Source: Parapristionchus giblindavisi (Eukaryota; Nematoda; Chromadorea; Rhabditida; Diplogasteridae). Taken from it: a stretch of 64,000 nt of DNA. Under the pieces are notes generated by a model that ran no database searches, was not told the DNA's origin, and saw nothing but the letters and a program-made list of their open reading frames with translations. The position numbers and the translations under genes were made by a program. This document shows, piece after piece, positions 46,401 through 58,654 of the stretch. Numbering within the stretch: position 1 is the stretch's first letter; each line of letters starts with the position of its first letter. Where the stretch lies: assembly GCA_943737045.1 (NCBI GenBank), contig CALSFV010000095.1, forward strand, positions 1 through 64,000, read 5' to 3'.

Positions 46401-49400
46401 ATGGAATAAATAAATATCTACACTTTCATCTATAGGACTTTTTGGTAGAAGATGCGAATACTTCGGATCGAAATATTCTCGGAGTAAGCATTTGTATCAT
46501 TTATATGTCTGATTCATTGTTCTGTATCAGTCATCTCGTCCATGTTCATCTCTTCTCAATACATCTACTACCAATACAACTCTCAATCAATTATCTGCTG
46601 ATCTTGATGTATTCTCTGATTTTATGGTTCGTTTCTTATCATTATTTTTGATCTTTGATCTCTTGTCTTAAGGATGATCATTTTCGTGGAAGTCAAAGAC
46701 AATTTCCTGATCTCTATAATGATGGTAAATTCTTTATCGATCGATCATGAATAATCAATCAATAATTGAATGCAGATGCTTTTCCCGATGAAGATCCAGA
46801 TGATGATCCTGATTATATAGTAGAAGCTGAAGATATTCTATATGAAGAAGTTGATATTGATCTAGGAAATTCATTCGCTACTACTATTCCTAGTTAGTAC
46901 ATCTTTATTATGATAGGAATGTAGTAGATTATGTTTGAGGACGAGAAGTAATAGAACTCTTCGAAGATATTGTCCCTCCACAAAGATGCTTAGAAATACT
47001 TGATGGTAATCGTCAAATGGAGGTATTCATTTATATTATATTTAATTACCGTATACCTGTATATTATAGAATCTGGATTTGAGTGATTTGACAGAGGAAA
47101 GAGTGACTAATTCAGTGGAATACAATGGTTAGTACAATAGCTTTCATAATGATGATATAATCAATTATATTAAGTTATACTTAATGAACATGATGCAACT
47201 GATACTGTAATTGAAAGATATCAAACTGAAAACAATGAGAATGCTCCATTATTTGATGCAATCACACGATCTAAATTGTATTCACTCATGGAAATGGTTT
47301 GTATTCTGTATTAATCATTTGTATCATTTATTGATTGATCTTTTAGCATGTTCAATTATTGACTCAATCCTATATTGGATGTTATCATGAACCTCTTTTA
47401 CAAGGATGTAAGAATGAAGCTTATAAGATGCTTGTCAGTCCTTCCTTCCAATCAATCAATCAATAAATCTCTTTTATTAAGAGTTTTCTTTCATCTCAAT
47501 ATGATGAATGTCATCATCTCGGTCATTCTTCTGCCTTTCGTGTATACAATATTCCACATGCTAAACAAGCGTGTAAAGAGTTTGCTAAGACAACTCCAGG
47601 AAAGAAAATAGAACCAAGACCAGTAGAAACTCTCAATTGTTACGGTAATTCATACTTATCAAATATTCATTATCTTTATTGATCGGTTGATTTCAGTTGA
47701 AGATCCTCTTGAGCCAGTACAAATGTTCTTAGAAAATTCACCCGCTATTCTCTATCCTACTCTTGTCTCTAAAGTTAGATTAACACAAAGTAAGTCGTCA
47801 TTCTATTCATCATATGTTCTGTTTGAGCTTTGTCTTTTAGATATCTTAATAGTCGTTCTTTTGTCTTTGGTCTAGTTAGAACTTTGAACTCTTTCTCTTC
47901 ATAATTACCGAGATGGTAAATAGATCTATAAATATGATTTGATATTGTAGGTTGTGGATCTGCTGGATGGACTCCTAGTGAATCACTTCTTCTTGCTATG
48001 GCATTCAATCAATATCCTCATAGATTCAATCATTTACCCAATTATAATGCACCTGTTGTCAGGTAAGCACATTTTGTGAAGTATTGATTGATTGATTGCT
48101 TGATTGATTGATTGTAGACATTCAACAATAGCCTCACATTGTCTTCCATGGCGAACATCTCGTGAAGTTCGATTCCAGAAGAATCAAAGAACTCGAGCAC
48201 TCAAAATAGTTGTTGTGAATAAACATAAACTATTCAGTCAATTATTCATTGTAAGTTGATCATACTAATATATATCTATCTATATAGAGTATCTATAATG
48301 AGTAGTATCGTTGTAGGAAGTAATGGAAGGAAAGAAAAAGATTGTATCTTCTCCACTTTTGAGGGGAAATAATGGATCAATAATGAATGAATGGCCATGT
48401 AATGTATGGCCATTATGGATGATGAAGAAAAAGGTATTATATCTATTCATATCGATTTATCTATCTCAATTCTTTATTTACCTGATACTTAACGTGAAAG
48501 ATAATAAAGATTGGGAGACATTTAACAAATACTTTGATTGATCATGTTTACTTTTACATGGATCGTAACCATGTGAGCGAAAGACATTTCCGCCGAATGC
48601 ATCAATTGCGCCGGTTCCAAACGCGCTGAGGTACATTTGCGCCCAGAAAATGGAAATCTGTGCCGAATTTTATAATTTCTTTCAATAACTTTCGCTCTTT
48701 TAAAATTTAAAATCCTTTTAAAATGCAAGTTAATACTTTTTTGGTGATGTATAGCTTTCTTGTGATTCAAAAAAGTATTTGATATTTGGTGAGACACCGC
48801 AGATTTACTCATTAGATGCTTTCTTATTTCCATGTTGGTCTGCGCAGTTTTTTTTTATCTGTAAAACTGATGCATGATCAAGCAAGTGATGAAAACCTAC
48901 TCCTATATCTTTATCTTGTCTAGTCTAAGAAACGATAAATACATATTATTAATATTTGAAACAATTCACTATGCAACAAAAAACATAATTAATAAAACAA
49001 CAAACAACATTTGCCTTTTGAGTTGATCCTTCTTTTCTGAATTGGTGTAGGTGTAGGTTTTGAGCACTTGCTTAATCGTGAATAAGTTCTACTGATCAAA
49101 AGCACAACTACTCACGGTCGTTGTCTTGATGGTTGATAGATGAGGTAACGAACCCATCGGTCGTTGTCTTGATGGTTGATAGATGAGGTAACGAACCCAT
49201 CGGTCGTTGTCTTGATGGTTGATAGATGAGGTAATGAACCCATCGGTCGTTGTCTTGATGGTTGATAGATGAGGTAACGAACCCATCGGTCGTTGTCTTG
49301 ATGGTTGATAGATGAGGTAACGAACCCATCGGTCGTTGTCTTGATGGTTGATAGATGAGGTAACGAACCCATCGGTCGTTGTCTTGATGGTTGATAGATG

Positions 49401-52400
49401 AGGTAACGAACCCATCGGTCGTTGTCTTGATGGTTGATAGATGAGGTAATGAACCCATCGGTCGTTGTCTTGATGGTTGATAGATGAGGTAACGAACCCA
49501 TCGGTCGTTGTCTTGATGGTTGATAGATGAGGTAACGAACCCATCGGTCGTTGTCTTGATGGTTGATAGATGAGGTAATGAACCCATCGGTCGTTGTCTT
49601 GATGGTTGATAGATGAGGTAACGAACCCATCGGTCGTTGTCTTGATGGTTGATAGATGAGGTAACGAACCCATCGGTCGTTGTCTTGATGGTTGATAGAT
49701 GAGGTAACGAACCCATCGGTCGTTGTCTTGATGGTTGATAGATGAGGTAATGAACCCATCGGTCGTTGTCTTGATGGTTGATAGATGAGGTAACGAACCC
49801 ATCGGTCGTTGTCTTGATGGTTGATAGATGAGGTAACGAACCCATCGGTCGTTGTCTTGATGGTTGATAGATGAGGTAATGAACCCATCGGTCGTTGTCT
49901 TGATGGTTGATAGATGAGGTAACGAACCCATCGGTCGTTGTCTTGATGGTTGATAGATGAGGTAATGAACCCATCGGTCGTTGTCTTGATGGTTGATAGA
50001 TGAGGTAACGAACCCATCGGTCGTTGTCTTGATGGTTGATAGATGAGGTAACGAACCCATCGGTCGTTGTCTTGATGGTTGATAGATGAGGTAACGAACC
50101 CATCGGTCGTTGTCTTGATGGTTGATAGATGAGGTAATGAACCCATCGGTCGTTGTCTTGATGGTTGATAGATGAGGTAACGAACCCATCGGTCGTTGTC
50201 TTGATGGTTGATAGATGAGGTAACGAACCCATCGGTCGTTGTCTTGATGGTTGATAGATGAGGTAATGAACCCATCGGTCGTTGTCTTGATGGTTGATAG
50301 ATGAGGTAACGAACCCATCGGTCGTTGTCTTGATGGTTGATAGATGAGGTAACGAACCCATCGGTCGTTGTCTTGATGGTTGATAGATGAGGTAATGAAC
50401 CCATCGGTCGTTGTCTTGATGGTTGATAGATGAGGTAACGAACCCATCGGTCGTTGTCTTGATGGTTGATAGATGAGGTAACGAACCCATCGGTCGTTGT
50501 CTTGATGGTTGATAGATGAGGTAATGAACCCATCGGTCGTTGTCTTGATGGTTGATAGATGAGGTAACGAACCCATCGGTTGTTGTCTTGATGGTTGATA
50601 GATGAGGTAACGAACCCATCGGTCGTTGTCTTGATGGTTGATAGATGAGGTAACGAACCCATCGGTCGTTGTCTTGATGGTTGATAGATGAGGTAACGAA
50701 CCCATCGGTCGTTGTCTTGATGGTTGATAGATGAGGTAACGAACCCATCGGTCGTTGTCTTGATGGTTGATAGATGAGGTAACGAACCCATCGGTCGTTG
50801 TCTTGATGGTTGATAGATGAGGTAACGAACCCATCGGTCGTTGTCTTGATGGTTGATAGATGAGGTAACGAACCCATCGGTCGTTGTCTTGATGGTTGAT
50901 AGATGAGGTAACGAACCCATCGGTCGTTGTCTTGATGGTTGATAGATGAGGTAACGAACCCATCGGTCGTTGTCTTGATGGTTGATAGATGAGGTAACGA
51001 ACCCATCGGTCGTTGTCTTGATGGTTGATAGATGAGGTAACGAACCCATCGGTCGTTGTCTTGATGGTTGATAGATGAGGTAACGAACCCATCGGTCGTT
51101 GTCTTGATGGTTGATAGATGAGGTAACGAACCCATCGGTCGTTGTCTTGATGGTTGATAGATGAGGTAACGAACCCATCGGTCGTTGTCTTGATGGTTGA
51201 TAGATGAGGTAACGAACCCATCGGTCGTTGTCTTGATGGTTGATAGATGAGGTAACGAACCCATCGGTCGTTGTCTTGATGGTTGATAGATGAGGTAACG
51301 AACCCATCGGTCGTTGTCTTGATGGTTGATAGATGAGGTAACGAACCCATCGGTCGTTGTCTTGATGGTTGATAGATGAGGTAACGAACCCATCGGTCGT
51401 TGTCTTGATGGTTGATAGATGAGGTAACGAACCCATCGGTCGTTGTCTTGATGGTTGATAGATGAGGTAACGAACCCATCGGTCGTTGTCTTGATGGTTG
51501 ATAGATGAGGTAACGAACCCATCGGTCGTTGTCTTGATGGTTGATAGATGAGGTAACGAACCCATCGGTCGTTGTCTTGATGGTTGATAGATGATATCGG
51601 TCGTTGTCTTGATGGTTGATAGATGAGGTAACGAACCCATCGGTCGTTGTCTTGATGGTTGATAGATGAGGTAACGAACCCATCGGTCGTTGTCTTGATG
51701 GTTGATAGATGAGGTAACGAACCCATCGGTCGTTGTCTTGATGGTTGATAGATGAGGTAACGAACCCATCGGTTGTTGTCTTGATGGTTGATAGATGAGG
51801 TAACGAACCCATCGGTCGTTGTCTTGATGGTTGATAGATGAGGTAACGAACCCATCGGTCGTTGTCTTGATGGTTGATAGATGAGGTAACGAACCCATCG
51901 GTCGTTGTCTTAATGGTTGATAGATGAGGTAACGAACCCATCGGTCGTTGTCTTGATGGTTGATAGATGAGGTAATGAACCCATCGGTCGTTGTCTTGAT
52001 GGTTGATAGATGAGGTAATGAACCCATCGGTCGTTGTCTTGATGGTTGATAGATGAGGTAATGAACCCATCGGTCGTTGTCTTGATGGTTGATAGATGAG
52101 GTAACGAACCCATCGGGATAATTTAGTGTAGGAGACCACATGAACTTTCGAATCGACCAGCCAGCCCGGAAAGCCAAATTTCAATATCGATTTTCTCGAA
52201 GCTCAGGTCGATTAGGCACTGTCGAAAAACGGATTTGCGATCAGCATCTATAACTGATTCTAGTCACACTATTGACATCTCATAAGGCCAGGCCGAATTG
52301 AGACCATTCCATTGTCAGAATGGCTTGCAAATAAGAGAGCATATGATGGAAAAATCTCGTTCATACGGTGTCCAACAAATATCGTGAACTTCTTTTGAAT

Positions 52401-55400
52401 CACAAGAAAGCTATACGTAACCCCTCAGCGCATTTGGTCCCGGCGCAATGGGGAACTGGCGCAAATGTCCACTCTCTTCGTTTGGTGCAAATGTCTTTCG
52501 CTCACATGGTCACGACCCCTTTTACATTTGTCTAACCTCTCGATAGTGTTTCTCATCTATTTATAGATGAGAAACATATTTATAAATGTCTATTTATAAA
52601 TGTATTTATAAATCTATCTATCTATTATATATTATCATATCTATCTATGTATCTATCTATTCATAAATGTTAATAGAGAAATAATATATTAAGTCTCATT
52701 TAATATATAGTGTATGATAATTATGATTGTTACTTTGAGAAAGATGCGGTTGGTCGATTTGCTGTTCAAATTGAGAAGAAAACGATTATCGAAGAATTGC
52801 TAAAGAGTCATAAAGAAAATATAGAGAAGAAGAATAAGAAAAAGAGAATAGAAGAAGATGAAGATGAATATGAAGATATCATTATTGTTGATGATGAAGA
52901 TGATGAAAGTAGTAGAGAAGGAAGAATGATAAGAAGAGATGAAGGAAGAGAAGATATGAGAAGAATGAATAAGGAAAGAGATGAATTGATATCTCAAATT
53001 GAAGAAACGGAGAATGATTCCATTAATGATGAATCTATTAGAGAAGATGAAGAGATGATCATTATATCTAATGATATTGGTCTTGACACTATTACTACTC
53101 AAGATACTCTAACTATGGAGAATCAATCGATCAGAGAAGATACGGTATTACGGAGGAAATCACCGTCTAATCAATCAAGGGATACGGTGATCGTGGAGAA
53201 TGTATCGATTAATGATATTGATGATGATACAGTAGGTGCTGATATTGGATCAAGTAATGAAATGGAGAATATATTGTATAATGATGAAGAGAATAATAAG
53301 AGAGAAGAAGATATGGTAGTTGAGCATAAAAGAGGAGATGAAGATGATGATGATGATGAAGTTAGAGAAGATGAATCACCCATTATATGTAGAAGTGATA
53401 GAGAGAAGGAGGAGGAGGAGGAAAGCGATGAAGAGAAGATGGAAAGAAGAGGGAAGAGGAGAAGAAAAGACGATGAAGAGGAGAAGAAGAAGAAGGAAGA
53501 GGATGAACGAATGGAAAGGAAGAGGAAGGTAGAGGAAAAAGAGAAGGAGAAGGAGAGAAGAGATATAGAATATAGAAAGAAAGAGGAAGAAGAAAGGAAT
53601 AGGAAGATAGAAGAGGAAAAGAAGATGATGGAAGATGAAATGAAGAGAATAGAAAAAGATAAAGAGAAGAGAATAAAGGAAGAAAGGGATAAAAGATATA
53701 ATGAAAGGAGAATGAAAGAAGAAAAGGAAAAGAAAGATATGAAATACTCTTCACTTCCTATAGATTTCTCATTTCTTCTTGATGAGGTACAGTAATCTGG
53801 ACTACGGTATTAATTATTATTTATTGATTATAGTTATCCCCACCTAAACGATCTACACGTGCTCGCACTCCTAAAAAACTATCTCAATCAATGATCGATT
53901 CGATTCTTCCTTTATCGGCTACCGTATCACCTGATGTATCGATTGATGGAATAAAGAAAAGACCTCCATCTAGAATCATGACTCCTACTAGAAGTACCTG
54001 TGATTATGTCAGTTATTCAATTATTGATTATCGATTATTTATACAGATATTTACAATGAAACCTATGTTAAACGATATGAAAGAGTGAGTTTTAGAATGT
54101 GAATGATATGAAATAATGAATATATAATATTGATTTAGTCAATGATTCCTCGTACACCCGGATGTTCTACTCCACCTGAGAATTCTCTAGCTGGTATTGA
54201 TTTGAATGAATTGATTGGAATATCAATGAGTATTCAATCAATAAAGAGAACACCTACACCTGAGAGAATGGAACGACATCCTGTGTATGTATCTCATTAC
54301 TTCTATTTTACAATTTCAGTGAAAAAAATTCCGCCCATAATTGAAAATATAATAACTTTCTTCGTTTTCACGCTGCTGCAGTCTCTAAATTTTTACTGTT
54401 AAACAAACTGATTATCAGTGTGTGTAGTGATTGTATTCGAGATTCTCCACTTTGTAAAACTCGATTCTATGACATTAAGTGTTTGTCAACTATCAACTAT
54501 TATTATTACCAATAAGAATTTTGGGCCGTAGTTTAAAAACTAGAAAATTAAGTTATACCATTTTCACTTTTGGGCGAATTCTCTTTGCGTATACTGTATA
54601 TATGGTATAATGAATCAATAATTCGTACTATATTTAGAACTCCTGGTAATCATCGTGAATGTGATATCGAAGATTCAATGGATGGATATTGGGATGATAT
54701 ACATGCTATGATAGCGGTATCATTTGTTTTATTATATTGATTCGATATGACGACGGTATACGGTACTTTATGGTATTGATCCGATATGACGACGGTATAC
54801 CGTACTTTATGGTATTGATCCGATATGACGACGGTATACCGTACTTTATGGTATTGATCCGATATGATGATGGTATACGGTACTTTATTGTATTGATCCG
54901 ATATGACGACGGTATACCGTACTTTATGGTATTGATCCGATATGATGATGGTATACGGTACTTTATGGTATTGATCCGATATGACGACGGTATACCGTAC
55001 TTTGTGGTATTGATCCGATATGATGATGGTATACGGTACTTTATGTTATTGATCCGATATGCCGACGGTATACCGTACTTTATGGTATTGATCCGATATG
55101 ATGATGGTATACGGTACTTTATGGTATTGACGTAGCGGCCGAAACACCATAGGGCACATTGCTAGTTAACTTATTTAATCAAAAAATTTATATTTAAAGT
55201 GCATGCATACTTATTCTTGTACTTCTATTAATAATATTAATTCAATTGATCCGATATAACGATGGTATACGGTACTTATGGTGAAGAATATATCAATCAA
55301 TCAATTTATTATACTTATGAAGAATATATACTGTAATTTTTGGTATCGATTGCAGCATCAACCAGACGTAGAGGAAGATAATAGTGAGAGCAATGTAATG

Positions 55401-58079
55401 GGAATGATGAGAAAAAGAAGTGAGAAAGGATCAAGAAGAGCTGTTGTTAATGTATGTCACACTTTATTTATATTATTATACAATTGCCATTTATACAATA
55501 CTTTCACTTCAAATTTTTTTCAGCTCTTCTCGGAAATGGAATCTGATCAAGATATGGTCAGTCTTTTTTCACTTAGCACAACTGTAAAAGTTATGATATA
55601 TTAAATGAATATGTATATATTTTGTAGATGAATGATGGAGTAACGAAAAGTGAAATAGATGATGAATATGAGGAATATTATCATGATATAGATATAATAA
55701 AGGAGATTAATCCCCTAATAAAAGTTGATGATGTCGAAGAAGGGTGCATGGTATGTCATTTCATCTATTCCTTTTTTGTTGATGATAAGTCAAACATCAT
55801 TTGAAATTCTAATATTGCAATTTAATATCTGACGGCTCATATGTGGGCAGCATTGTTGTTAGCTACAATACCCACCCTGTTTTGCACCCGATTTAGCCTA
55901 ATTCATTCAAAAAAATGAAGAAGAAGGAAGTAGGGAGTACGTGAACTTGACAATGTCCCACCCGAGTTTTGCGATTTTAACTTCCAGTGTCTAAGGTTTT
56001 GCAAGTATGATGTGACTGTTCTTCTCGAATTCATAGATAATGTATAATTGATTATAGTCTCCTGGACGTCGAACAAGTAAGAGAAAGTCAAAGGGGCAGA
56101 AGATTGAACTAGGAACATTAGGTTGGTCATCGATCTTTGATCTTTGATCACCATAATGTTGGATGATTTAAGCATTGAATAATGAAGAGGCTCGAATGAG
56201 ATTAATGATCAATCTTTCACGTAAAGCAGGAGAAGATATTAAACAGAGAATGAATATGCATTCTAGTAGATTCATTCACATAGTTAATATTCTTAAAGAA
56301 CCAAGAGTCAATTCAGATAAGAAGGACAAGGTGTGCACTTATTAGTTTTCATGTTGATAATTTTAAAAATCGAAGTACGAAGCCTTTAAATTTTTAAACA
56401 ATAAAAATGTTGAGGGTTTGGAGGAACTAATTCCTTTATTGGATGATAATCATAAGGATGTTTTATGTATTCTTTCCTCATTTATGAAGACTGAGAATCT
56501 TCCTATTCAATTAGTTAAAGATCCATTAAGAAGAGCTTATTCTATTGCATTTGATATGATGTGTAGTGTACATGTTAGTTATCTTTTCATTCATCTTATA
56601 ATATATTACAATTTATGTCTACAGCTCTATCTCTCAGCTACTAGAAAGCGATTACAATCGAAACAGTTGTTCAAAATGATTATAGATAAAGGTAATCAAT
56701 ATATCGATTGATTTGATGATCTCATTAATACGTCTTACAGTAACCCCAGGAGAGCATCATGAATCACTCTTTAGAATGTTAAAGGATACACTTAAATCTG
56801 ATAGTGTTCTACTTGATCATCTATCTAAGTATATCATGCCTATCAAATTTCCTGACACGTAAGTCATATCGTAATCATTCAATTACCGTAATGTTGTAAC
56901 ATTCAATAGGTCACGCAAGGAATTATGGGAATTTGTGGATTGTACTGTAGATCAGAGTAGAGGTTGGTGATATAGCTTATGTCTTTATTGAATGCTTTAT
57001 TTGTAAATATAATAATATGATTGCAGTTGATATGTTAGTTGAATCATCTCGTCTCACTAATTTGATAGGACCAACTCTTAGTAAGAAGGCTATAATAACA
57101 TTGGGAAAGACTCCTAGTGTATTGATTGCTAATGGTGATGGAGATATGACACTTCAATTGAATGGTATTCATTGATATCTCTGAGATTATTGATTGATTT
57201 ATATGAAGGTGGTCGATATTATCCGATAGTGATACAAACTAGAGAGAGATTAGAAGAAGAAGCAAGAAAAGCACGGAAAAGATTGAGAGATGAAAAGGCT
57301 TTCTATAAACCTAAAGAGAAGAAGAAAAGAAAGATTGTTAGAGGTATTAAACGATTAAAGGTATGTTGATAAAGGTTCGAATTTCATTACAATGAATGCA
57401 TTATATATTATAGATTGATGGAAATGAAGGTGATATATTATCGATTGATAGTGTAACTACATCTCAATATGATACTCCATCTCCATCTTCATTCAAATAC
57501 AAGGATATAATGGGTTCATGGAGTGTTCAATTTACCGAAGAAATGGATAAGGCCATATTCGATATATATAATGAAGTTGGAAATAGGATAACAACTAGAG
57601 CAATGAGAAGGGTAAGAGTATTCATTCATATATTACTCATTGATTACTTTTCTATAAAATGATGTTGTCTGTTTCTGTTAGTCCGTCACACTTCATCTTT
57701 TTTCCTACGCCGCTTGAAAATCGTCCAATCTTCTCTTATCTTTTTGCATATATACCCCAATTGAAACAAAATTATACAAAAAAAAAACATCTAACAAGAC
57801 CCGTGGCTAAATGGTAAAGCTCCTGACCTTGAAATCAACAACTTCAATTTCAAATTGGGCGGTCTACATTCAAGCAGAGACGTGTTGATCAGTATGGTGC
57901 TTATATTGATTTATTTCTTAATCATATTGATTTGATTAATTGATTATCCTTTTAAGTTACGAGTAAACTGTATTGGATTCAATGATATTGATATAGAAGA
58001 AGTTCAAAAGAGATTGAATCGATTAATGAAGATGTTTCTTCCTGTTCCTATGATTGATTCTTCTAAACCTTCATATTAA
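40431..58079 (+). CDS. GON4L: GON-4-like protein (GON4L), intron-expanded
   Basis: Starts MDNTKAATRS at 40431, ends SSKPSY, TAA 58077-58079. Traced early exons: 40431-40589, 40639-40734, 40818-40931, 45874-45963 (EEDQYDEDYQP), 46118-46225 (acidic), 46436-46483. Then come DEDPDDDPDYIVEAEDILYE and REVIELFEDI (about 46770-47020), HVQLLTQSYIGCYHEPLL (about 47350), GWTPSESLLLAMAFNQYP (about 47950) and ALKIVVVNKHKL (about 48200). After the large insertion, a Glu/Lys/Arg-rich exon runs to 53786, then small exons; the last encode a paired-helix-like region (ARMRLMINLSRK onward, 56180-57160) and a SANT/Myb-like end (FTEEMDKAIFDIYNEVG ... IEEVQKRLNRLMKMF). This order matches GON4L, a nuclear transcriptional co-regulator. 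The exon junctions around 48434-52740 are uncertain. Two introns hold multi-kilobase repeat elements. Confidence 0.8.
41225..42080. mobile_element. Foldback element with tRNA-like arms in GON4L intron
   Basis: Arms (about 41225-41660 and about 41700-42080) are imperfect inverted copies, for example AGTCGATTTAGTAAACC at 41928 against its inverse near 41425. Read on the minus strand, the right arm (about 41765-41690) contains an A-box-like AAGGTGG and a perfect B-box core GGTTCGATTCC inside a pairable T-arm. The left arm has a degraded copy. No transposase frame. Confidence 0.7.
42326..42521. mobile_element. MITE with CATACATGGGC ends
   Basis: 196 bp, ends CATACATGGGCGCC and GGTGCCCATGTATG, flanks GTTACGGT / GTTACCAT (6 of 8 bases alike). 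Contains a run of about 17 C residues (42352-42368). Directly abuts the next MITE. Confidence 0.7.
42527..42705. mobile_element. MITE, CATACATT family, copy 3
   Basis: 179 bp with family ends CATACATTTTC and GAAAATGTATG. Flanked by ATGGTTAC / ATGATTAC (7 of 8 identical). Confidence 0.85.
42955..43575. repeat. 31-bp tandem array, about 20 copies
   Basis: The unit is GGACATTTGCGCC plus an 18-base variable half of three types: A (GGAACCAAAAGCGCCGTT), B (GGAACGAAATGCGCCGAG) and C (GGATCCGAAAGCGCCGAA). The order reads AAABBC-AABBC-AABBBC-AA, a 155-bp AABBC higher-order unit. All six frames stay open, which explains the 200-250-codon frames here; none is a gene. Confidence 0.95.
43902..44094. mobile_element. 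MITE, CATAGGTGGGC family, copy 2 (inverted)
   Basis: 193 bp with a perfect 8-bp duplication AGTGTAAT (43894-43901 and 44095-44102). Confidence 0.92.
44273..44463. mobile_element. MITE, CATACATT family, copy 4
   Basis: 191 bp and very similar to the 5346 copy, but no clear target duplication is visible. Confidence 0.85.
44940..45133. mobile_element. MITE, CATAGGTGGGC family, copy 3
   Basis: 194 bp, flanked by CTCTAGAT / TTCTAGAT (7 of 8 identical). Same orientation as the 23064 copy. Confidence 0.9.
48546..52525. mobile_element. Large foldback element enclosing a 43-bp minisatellite
   Basis: The left arm (about 48553-48830) and right arm (about 52290-52515) are inverted relatives: CCATGTGAGCGAAAGACATTT is mirrored near 52490, GCGCTGAGG near 52430, and TAGCTTTCTTGTGATTCAAA near 52400. 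The outer CATG.GAGCGAAAGACATTT block is shared with 42875-45830, so both belong to one family. Between the arms are about 270 bp of AT-rich DNA and the 43-bp array. It lies in a GON4L intron. Confidence 0.78.
49112..52117. repeat. 43-bp minisatellite, about 70 nearly identical copies
   Basis: The unit begins CGGTCGTTGTCTTGATGGTT and continues to GAACCCAT (43 bp). Homogeneity is very high; main variants are TAATGAACC for TAACGAACC, TTGTTGTC for TCGTTGTC, and one truncated unit near 51590. Because 43 is not a multiple of three and no minus-strand frame meets a stop, three overlapping minus-strand frames of about 900-1030 codons exist. They are artefacts. In 49.9-50.55 kb the TAATG variant recurs every 129 bp, a three-unit higher-order repeat. 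Confidence 0.97.
54742..55135. repeat. 39-bp tandem array, about 10 copies
   Basis: The unit is near TATTGATCCGATATGACGAC plus GGTATACCGTACTTTATGG. Copies alternate between GACGACGGTATACCG and GATGATGGTATACGG, giving a 78-bp higher-order unit. A single decayed copy recurs at about 55245-55280. Intronic in GON4L. Confidence 0.93.
57797..57870 (+). other. tRNA-like sequence in the penultimate GON4L intron
   Basis: AGACCCGTGGCTAAATGGTA has a good A-box shape (TGGCTAAATGG) and the segment ends GGGCGGTCT, able to pair over five bases with its start. The T-arm (CAATTTCAAATTG) is pairable but departs from the B-box consensus. Probably a decayed tRNA or tRNA-derived SINE head; identity not assignable. 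Confidence 0.35.
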
Positions 58080-58089
58080 GTATTTGTTA

Positions 58090-58341
58090 TGCGGTGTTAC
58101 ATTTCGAAACGGGTGACGTGTCCGTCAACTTCAATTTTGAAGTGTGGTGGGTCTCGAGTGGAAAACCCTCATAAACAATTGGAATACGGTAAGAAGTTAC
58201 CGTAACCATCGATCAATATGTGTTGACTACCGTAACTTTTTACAGTAATTTCATGACCCATCAGGGTTTTCCACTCGAGACCCAAAACACTCCGAAATGA
58301 AGTTGACGGACACGTCACCCGTTTCGAAATGTAACACCGCA
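58090..58341. mobile_element. Tourist-like (PIF/Harbinger) MITE with TTA duplication
   Basis: 252 bp, ends TGCGGTGTTACATTTCGAAA and its inverse, flanked by TTA (58087-58089 and 58342-58344). It starts ten bases past the GON4L stop codon, so it lies in that gene's 3' untranslated region or terminator. Confidence 0.88.
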
Positions 58342-58344
58342 TTA

Positions 58345-58654
58345 GTCATTAATGAACAACCTTCACTATACTTAACTCTTGTTGTTCTGTCGGTTCTTTC
58401 ACTTCTCTGTACATATTGTTTCCATATATCTTACCTCTTCCCTCGTGTATATTTCCATAATTACGTGCTACATCTACAAGATCTCCATCTTTATTGTGCT
58501 TAATTTGGGGATATTTTGTCAATAAATAATTTTTCCAAATGGTCGCCAATTGTCATGACAGATGAGTGAATTTATTGAGTCAACAGTCAACATGACAAAT
58601 CAACAATGAAACATCAAAGACAATAACAATGAATAACAATAACTTTCTATTCTA
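58345..58654. other. Short spacer between GON4L-like (+) and NOP9 (-)
   Basis: The genes converge. A 65-codon minus-strand open stretch (58549-58349: WKNYLLTKYPQIKHNKDG) has no ATG and no recognised motif. It could be a stray exon, but no donor or acceptor partner was found. Confidence 0.4.

Noticed and set aside
49089..52184. Minus-strand frames of 915-1031 codons
   Set aside because: They are readings of the 43-bp minisatellite in all three frames. The array sits in a GON4L intron between foldback arms.
54737..55135. 132-codon IRYDDGI repeat protein
   Set aside because: 39-bp tandem array within an intron; flanking exons splice across it.
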